This document shows, piece after piece, positions 62,245 to 64,000 of a stretch of DNA of 64,000 bases. Each line of letters begins with the position of its first letter. The stretch's first letter is position 1. Source of the DNA: Leptolyngbya sp. O-77. Lineage in GTDB: Bacteria > Cyanobacteriota > Cyanobacteriia > Elainellales > Elainellaceae. The stretch spans positions 1,587,001 through 1,651,000 of the forward strand of contig NZ_AP017367.1 of NCBI RefSeq assembly GCF_001548395.1, given 5' to 3'. The position numbers were made by a program, and so were the translations under genes. The notes under the pieces were generated by a model. That model ran no database searches, was not told the DNA's origin, and worked only from the letters and a program-made list of their open reading frames with translations.

Positions 62245-63921
62245 ATGGCTAGAAACTGGGCAATTGTCGTTGGCATCAACCAATACAGCACGTTCCTGAG
62301 TCCATTAAAGTATGCGAAGCAAGATGCTGAGTTAATGTGCAATCTATTCAAAGAATTAGAATTTGATGAAATCTGTCTGTTCACAGAAGATTCTCCGCCT
62401 CAGCGCGTAGGACACAGACTCTTGCCCACCTATCCATCCTACGGTTACCTGCATGGATTCTTATTGGAAGTGTTCAAAGAGCCATTTCTCTCTACTGGAG
62501 ATAACTTATGGTTCTTTTTTGCAGGTCACGGGATGCAATATGCTAATCGAGATTACTTAATGCTCGTTGATACTCATCCTAGTAACGTCGCTGCAACTGG
62601 AATTTCGGTCGATTATATTCAAGAACAATTAGTCCGATCTGGTGCCGATAATGTAATTCTTCTTCTAGATGCCTGTCGCAACCAAGGACACAGGGGCGCA
62701 AGCCAAATTAGTCGCGAAGCAAGGCAAGGGGTGATCACAATTTCTTCTTGCAGTCCAACAGAAGTCTCGTGGGAAGTTGATGAGCTTCAGCACGGTGTAT
62801 TTACATATTGCCTTGATGAGGCATTGAACCCAAGAAAGGAAAATTTAGAAAAATTGAGATGTGCTACAGTCGAGGGATTAAATAATCACTTACGTAGACG
62901 TGTACCCTTCGTTTGCGAATGGTATAAGAAGTTTCCAGCACAAAATCCTTTCACAAAGATTGCCCCACTGGAAAAATCCCACCTTATCTTATTTCCCAAA
63001 TATGCCCGTTTAGAAGACGTAAAAAGGCTTCAGGAAGACGCTCAAGAGGCCTTCTCAAAACGAAATCTAGATTTTGCTGAACAACTCTGTATTCGAGCTA
63101 ATGAAGCAGCACAGGGTCAAAATAAAAGCGTATTAGATCTTCTTAATCAAATTCAACAAAAGCGGCTAAAAATTAGCAATCTCGCATTGCCGCAAATTCC
63201 TCTAAGCCAAATTATAGGCGAGTTTAATGGATTGAGAGATAGTCGATCTACACAGCTTTCTGAATTCACAAAACAAGCATCCCAAGCCGTGACAGATCAG
63301 CTTCATGATCAATATCTGGGATTCAGAGGATTTCTAACACCAAAAATTCAATCCGTTGGACGTGCTTTTACAAGTATCTCTACTCGGAATCGCAAAAAAA
63401 CTCTAGGCTGTCTAGGGTTGATAGGGTTGGGCTTTTTAAGCCTGGCAGTCTTGCGAGATGTATCTAGCAATCACACTCCCTCTCATTCTAGTTATCAGGC
63501 TTTAGAGAGTTTTCTCAGATCAGGCAACTGGATTGCGGCCGATCAAGAAACAGTGAATCTGATTTTACAAAATGTTGGAAAGCCGTCTCTGATTTCGTTG
63601 GTTCCAGGTGATGTAAATCAAGTCCCGTGTGAGGTTTTGAGTGACATCGATCGATTGTGGGTTCAGAATAGCGCAGGCAAGTTTGGATTTAGCGTCCAAA
63701 AGAGAGTATTTTTAGACATAGAAAAGCTTGCGCCAACGCTGGAGCGAAATACTATCCTATCCGCATTTAACACGCAAGTTGGCTGGAATTCAAATGAAAT
63801 TTGGGGTTCAGATTCGCGCCCAATTAAGTCAGGAGAATTTCCGGCAGGACACTTCCCAAAAACTTCGTTTAGAGTGGGTTTTTCAAATTTGATCCAAAAG
63901 CTTTCTACCTGTCAGTTTTGA
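62245..63921 (+). CDS. Caspase-like protease with TM helix and GUN4 domain
   Basis: 558 aa fusion. Residues 1-240 are a caspase/metacaspase (peptidase C14) domain with catalytic H95 in FFAGHGMQYA and C144 in LLLDACRNQGHRG. A linker with helical repeats spans about 255-380, a transmembrane helix lies near 387-405 (TLGCLGLIGLGFLSLAVL), and the C-terminus (about 414-555) is a GUN4 porphyrin-binding domain (FLRSGNWIAADQETVNLILQ, then DRLWVQNSAGKFGFSVQKRV). Known cyanobacterial metacaspases are arginine/lysine-specific. Base composition is clearly more A/T-rich than neighbours and no HIP1 site is present, suggesting transfer. Start ATG 62245. Confidence 0.92.
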   Translation: MARNWAIVVGINQYSTFLSPLKYAKQDAELMCNLFKELEFDEICLFTEDSPPQRVGHRLLPTYPSYGYLHGFLLEVFKEPFLSTGDNLWFFFAGHGMQYANRDYLMLVDTHPSNVAATGISVDYIQEQLVRSGADNVILLLDACRNQGHRGASQISREARQGVITISSCSPTEVSWEVDELQHGVFTYCLDEALNPRKENLEKLRCATVEGLNNHLRRRVPFVCEWYKKFPAQNPFTKIAPLEKSHLILFPKYARLEDVKRLQEDAQEAFSKRNLDFAEQLCIRANEAAQGQNKSVLDLLNQIQQKRLKISNLALPQIPLSQIIGEFNGLRDSRSTQLSEFTKQASQAVTDQLHDQYLGFRGFLTPKIQSVGRAFTSISTRNRKKTLGCLGLIGLGFLSLAVLRDVSSNHTPSHSSYQALESFLRSGNWIAADQETVNLILQNVGKPSLISLVPGDVNQVPCEVLSDIDRLWVQNSAGKFGFSVQKRVFLDIEKLAPTLERNTILSAFNTQVGWNSNEIWGSDSRPIKSGEFPAGHFPKTSFRVGFSNLIQKLSTCQF

Positions 63922-64000
63922 ATTGAGGAAATTGGTTTCTCAAGTTTCATACAGTCTCTAGCAGTTTGAGTCGATAGTCAACACCGTGGACGGGTTCTTC

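Overview
This 64 kb window is typical cyanobacterial chromosome. The palindrome GCGATCGC (HIP1) recurs throughout, GC content is fairly high, and many genes belong to cyanobacteria-restricted or plastid-related families: IctB, PAP/fibrillin, a GUN4 domain, DUF3134, DUF1997, DUF4278, and a 2-oxoglutarate decarboxylase/succinic semialdehyde dehydrogenase pair. The HIP1 form and GC level fit a Leptolyngbya/Thermoleptolyngbya-like filamentous lineage, but that placement is a guess. No tRNA, rRNA or CRISPR array was seen.

Layout. 1-7.4 kb: tex (C-terminus runs off the window), glmU, a membrane-anchored Gln-rich protein, and mnmE. 7.4-8.9 kb: an IS4-type insertion sequence that has cut a sensor histidine kinase, leaving only its ATPase end. 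9-11.7 kb: a zinc-ribbon protein and a SafE/ferric-reductase-like membrane protein with a small secreted partner. 12-13.4 kb: grxC and gshB (glutathione). 13.6-20 kb: a pyrimidine-type uptake and catabolism cluster (Tat lipoprotein binding protein, frameshifted ABC ATPase, permease, cytosine-deaminase-like amidohydrolase, Rieske oxygenase). 20-24.5 kb: the 2-oxoglutarate decarboxylase and SSADH pair that closes the cyanobacterial TCA cycle, beside a LysR regulator. 24.7-39.5 kb: housekeeping and metabolism (folD, crtE, a DUF212 protein, GST, HAD, sufU, ictB, fibrillin, a RecB-like Fe-S nuclease, a Cys-less rhodanese, GH116 glucosidase, lipid kinase, Uma2). 39.7-43.4 kb: a run on the minus strand with an RTX/Calx-beta protein, two small proteins and a GNAT acetyltransferase. 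43.8-49.6 kb: a STAND NTPase with 14 WD40 repeats overlapping a RarA-methyltransferase fusion. 49.6-62 kb: ExbB/ExbD, a TPR protein, TraX, a gene interrupted by TGA, rpsN, an MMADHC-like protein, DUF1269, a coiled-coil protein, DUF1997 and surE. 62.2-63.9 kb: an A/T-rich caspase-TM-GUN4 gene that looks compositionally foreign.

The most distinctive signals are: the caspase-GUN4 fusion; the STAND/WD40 gene translationally overlapping the RarA-methyltransferase gene; a family of small CTAG-ended palindromic repeats whose terminus supplies the TAG stop codon of two unrelated genes; a one-base frameshift at an A5 run in an ABC ATPase; an in-frame TGA inside a small membrane protein gene; and several short tandem and dispersed repeats.
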